Positions 4,545-6,300 of a DNA stretch of 6,300 bases are shown one piece after another. Position numbers and translations under genes: made by a program. The DNA lies in assembly GCA_012961755.1 (NCBI GenBank), contig DTYS01000010.1:1-6300 (forward strand). The letters are read 5' to 3'. Numbering within the stretch: the stretch's first letter is position 1; each line of letters starts with the position of its first letter. The DNA is from Candidatus Latescibacterota bacterium. GTDB taxonomy: Bacteria; Latescibacterota; 4484-107; B68-G9. The notes under the pieces were generated by a model. It saw only the letters and a list, made by a program, of their open reading frames with translations, made no database searches and had not been told where the DNA came from.

Positions 4545-6262
4545 AGCTTTCTATGTGGACCTCGATCGTTGGAGCCCTCCTCCTGTCCTGCGGTGGGGGA
4601 GGGGGCGACCGGACGGCCTCGGGCAAGGCCTTTCAGGTGCGGTTCGTGGACGTCACCCGGGAGTCAGGCATAACCATCAAAACCACGAGCGGACGGGAAA
4701 GGAAGAGGTACATAATTGAGGCTAAGGGAGGAGGAGCCGCGGCCTTTCTGGACTACAACAACGACGGGTGGATGGACATATACATAGTCAACGGCTCGAC
4801 CTTGGAGGGATCTCCTGAGGGCAAGGAACCTCGCAACATCCTCTACCGCAACAACGGTGACGGAACCTTCACCGACGTTACGGAAGAAGCCGGTGTCGGC
4901 GATACCGGTTGGGGTATGGGATGCACCGCTGTGGATTACGACAACGACGGGTACACCGATATATACGTCGCGAACTTCGGGCCCAACAGGCTTTATCACA
5001 ACGACGGGGACGGAACCTTCACCGACGTCACCCGGAAGGCGGGGGTCGGTGACCCGAGGTGGAGCACGGGGACAGCTTGGGGAGATTACGACGGCGACGG
5101 ATACTTGGACCTATATGTAGCGAACTACGTACGTTTCGATATGAACAACTTGGAGATGTACCGCAAGATAAACGTATGGAGGGGAATAGAAGTGTTCGCA
5201 GGGCCGAGAGGGCTTCCGGGAGAGGAGGACGTCCTATACCACAACGACGGGGACGGAACCTTCACCGACGTCACCCGGAAGGCGGGGGTCGTGGATAGAT
5301 TGAAGGGATACGGCTTCACGGTCCTCTTCGCGGACTACGACGACGATGGGGACCTGGACATATATGTAGCGAACGACTCCGTGCCCAACTACCTGTACCG
5401 AAACAACGGGGATGGCACCTTCACTGAGGTAGGGCTCGAGGCGGGGGTGGCGTACAGCGAGGACGGGAGGGAGCAGGCGGGCATGGGCGCCGTCTTCGGG
5501 GACTACGACAACGATGGGGACCTGGACCTCTTCGTCACCAACTTCTCGGACGACAACAACACCCTCTACAGGAACGACGGCAACGGTTTCTTCACCGACG
5601 TCACGTTCCAGTCCGGCCTCGGGGCCCCTAGCCTCCCCTTCGTCTCCTGGGGGACGGAATTTTTTGACTACGACAACGACGGTTGGAAGGACCTCTTCGT
5701 GGCCACGGGGCACGTCTACCCCCAGGTGGACCAGTACAACTTCGGGATGACCTACGAGGAGCGCAACCAACTCTACCACAACGACCACGACGGCACGTTC
5801 ACCGAGGTGACCGACGTGGCCGGACCGGGGATGCAGATAAAGAAGGTGAGCAGGGGGGCGATCTTCGGGGACTACGACAACGACGGCGACATAGATGTGC
5901 TGGTCTTAAATATGGGGGACCGTCCCACGCTCCTCCGCAACGAAGGGGGCAACAGGAACCACTGGATAAAGTTCCGCACGGTGGGGACGAGGAGCAACAG
6001 GGACGGGATAGGTGCACGCATATGGGTGACTGCCGGAGGCCTCACCCAGATGCGGGAGGTGTACATGGGTTCCAGCTTCCTCTGCGGGAACGACATAAGG
6101 GTACACTTCGGCCTTGGAAAGGCCGAAAAGGCCGAGCTTGTCAGGATAAGGTGGCCGAGCGGGCTCGTAGAGGAGTTCAGGGACCTGAGGGCCGACAGGC
6201 TCTACATCCTGAAGGAGGGGGAGGGGATCTACAGGGTGGTTAAGTTCGGAAGGACCGTATAG
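4541..6262 (+). CDS. CRTAC1-family lipoprotein: FG-GAP/VCBS seven-repeat propeller with ASPIC/UnbV domain
   Basis: A 573-residue predicted lipoprotein with signal peptide MKLSMWTSIVGALLLSC (lipobox LLSC, Cys17) and a Gly-rich spacer. Seven calcium-binding D-x-D/N-x-D-G-type loops start near residues 71, 132, 182, 265, 321, 376 and 444 (for example DYDNDGYTDIY and DYDDDGDLDIY). They alternate with xNDGDGTFTDVT-type strands, the pattern of FG-GAP/VCBS repeats that build a seven-bladed beta-propeller. Blade three has an extra loop (about 197-230) with GPRGLPGEED, where relatives, as I recall, often have a Cys before GPR; here it is Ala. The C-terminus (about 470-560) is an ASPIC/UnbV domain: NRNHWIKF, GIGARIWV, TQMREVYMGSSFL, VHFGLGKAE and IRWPSG. 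Cys128 and Cys515 are the only cysteines besides the lipid one. ATG 4541 overlaps the TPR stop as ATGA, with GGAGGTGA (4527-4534) upstream. The molecular function of the family is not established; calcium-stabilised binding at the cell surface or periplasm is inference. Confidence 0.93.
   Translation: MKLSMWTSIVGALLLSCGGGGGDRTASGKAFQVRFVDVTRESGITIKTTSGRERKRYIIEAKGGGAAAFLDYNNDGWMDIYIVNGSTLEGSPEGKEPRNILYRNNGDGTFTDVTEEAGVGDTGWGMGCTAVDYDNDGYTDIYVANFGPNRLYHNDGDGTFTDVTRKAGVGDPRWSTGTAWGDYDGDGYLDLYVANYVRFDMNNLEMYRKINVWRGIEVFAGPRGLPGEEDVLYHNDGDGTFTDVTRKAGVVDRLKGYGFTVLFADYDDDGDLDIYVANDSVPNYLYRNNGDGTFTEVGLEAGVAYSEDGREQAGMGAVFGDYDNDGDLDLFVTNFSDDNNTLYRNDGNGFFTDVTFQSGLGAPSLPFVSWGTEFFDYDNDGWKDLFVATGHVYPQVDQYNFGMTYEERNQLYHNDHDGTFTEVTDVAGPGMQIKKVSRGAIFGDYDNDGDIDVLVLNMGDRPTLLRNEGGNRNHWIKFRTVGTRSNRDGIGARIWVTAGGLTQMREVYMGSSFLCGNDIRVHFGLGKAEKAELVRIRWPSGLVEEFRDLRADRLYILKEGEGIYRVVKFGRTV
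4997..5048 (+). repeat. 52-bp perfect direct repeat, copy 1 (within CRTAC1-family gene)
   Basis: This copy encodes HNDGDGTFTDVTRKAGV (residues 153-169). It is identical at every base to 5240-5291, 243 bp (81 codons) downstream. Weaker relatives of the same unit occur near 4850, 5400, 5573 and 5777. Confidence 0.9.
5240..5291 (+). repeat. 52-bp perfect direct repeat, copy 2 (within CRTAC1-family gene)
   Basis: This is the exact second copy of 4997-5048 and encodes residues 234-250. Synonymous positions are identical too, unlike the other blades, which suggests recent duplication or gene conversion rather than selection on protein alone. Confidence 0.9.
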
Positions 6263-6300
6263 AAGGAGTCCTCAGAGGCCCCGCTGGAGGGAGGAGCTTC
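6263..6300 (+). other. Region after the operon, with possible ribosome binding site for a further gene
   Basis: There is no terminator-like hairpin followed by a T run after the TAG at 6260-6262. GGAGGGAGGAG (6286-6296) is purine-rich and could serve a gene starting just past the window edge. No ATG, GTG or TTG start is present before the edge, so the operon may continue, but this is not shown. Confidence 0.25.

Noticed and set aside
5234..5788. 184-codon minus-strand frame rich in Val runs
   Set aside because: The Val-Val-Val runs are the reverse complement of the repeated GAC/AAC codons of the calcium loops; it is a shadow of the plus-strand gene.
4850..5830. Regularly spaced repeats as a CRISPR array
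   Set aside because: The repeats are in frame, vary in spacing and encode FG-GAP/VCBS motifs within one open gene.
6262..6275. Hairpin terminator after the last gene
   Set aside because: The only symmetry is AGGA/TCCT with a single-base loop, and there is no T run.

Overview
The window looks like chromosomal DNA from a GC-rich, Gram-negative and probably thermophilic bacterium. A peptidoglycan gene (murB), consensus-like sigma-70 promoters and three lipoprotein signal peptides point to a bacterium. Arginine is written mostly as AGG and isoleucine very often as ATA, a bias known from thermophiles. The ATP synthase B subunit is of the V/A type, which only some bacterial groups carry (Thermus/Deinococcus and several other anaerobic or thermophilic lineages). 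I cannot name the phylum from the sequence alone.

Layout. The left part (1-1700) is read on the minus strand. murB (UDP-N-acetylenolpyruvoylglucosamine reductase) comes first and overlaps by 19 nt the start of a V/A-type ATP synthase subunit B gene, which runs off the left edge. The short intergenic region 1701-1813 holds two back-to-back promoters whose -35 boxes form an inverted repeat. The right part (1814-6262) is read on the plus strand and is a compact three-gene operon: a MepM/Csd3-type M23 endopeptidase-like lipoprotein, a lipoprotein with about 13 TPR repeats (starting 53 nt inside the previous gene), and a lipoprotein with seven FG-GAP/VCBS calcium-binding repeats plus an ASPIC/UnbV domain (CRTAC1 family; ATGA overlap with the TPR gene). 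The last 38 bases after it contain no gene start.

How the genes may work together. MurB makes UDP-MurNAc for peptidoglycan, and the first gene of the divergent operon probably trims peptidoglycan, so the two promoters may link cell-wall synthesis and remodelling. The three overlapping lipoprotein genes suggest an envelope-anchored module: an M23 enzyme, a TPR scaffold and a calcium-stabilised beta-propeller. TPR and ASPIC/UnbV proteins often occur together in bacteria without a settled function. Their joining to a MepM-like protein in one coupled operon is the most interesting candidate for an undescribed system here, and its function is inference.
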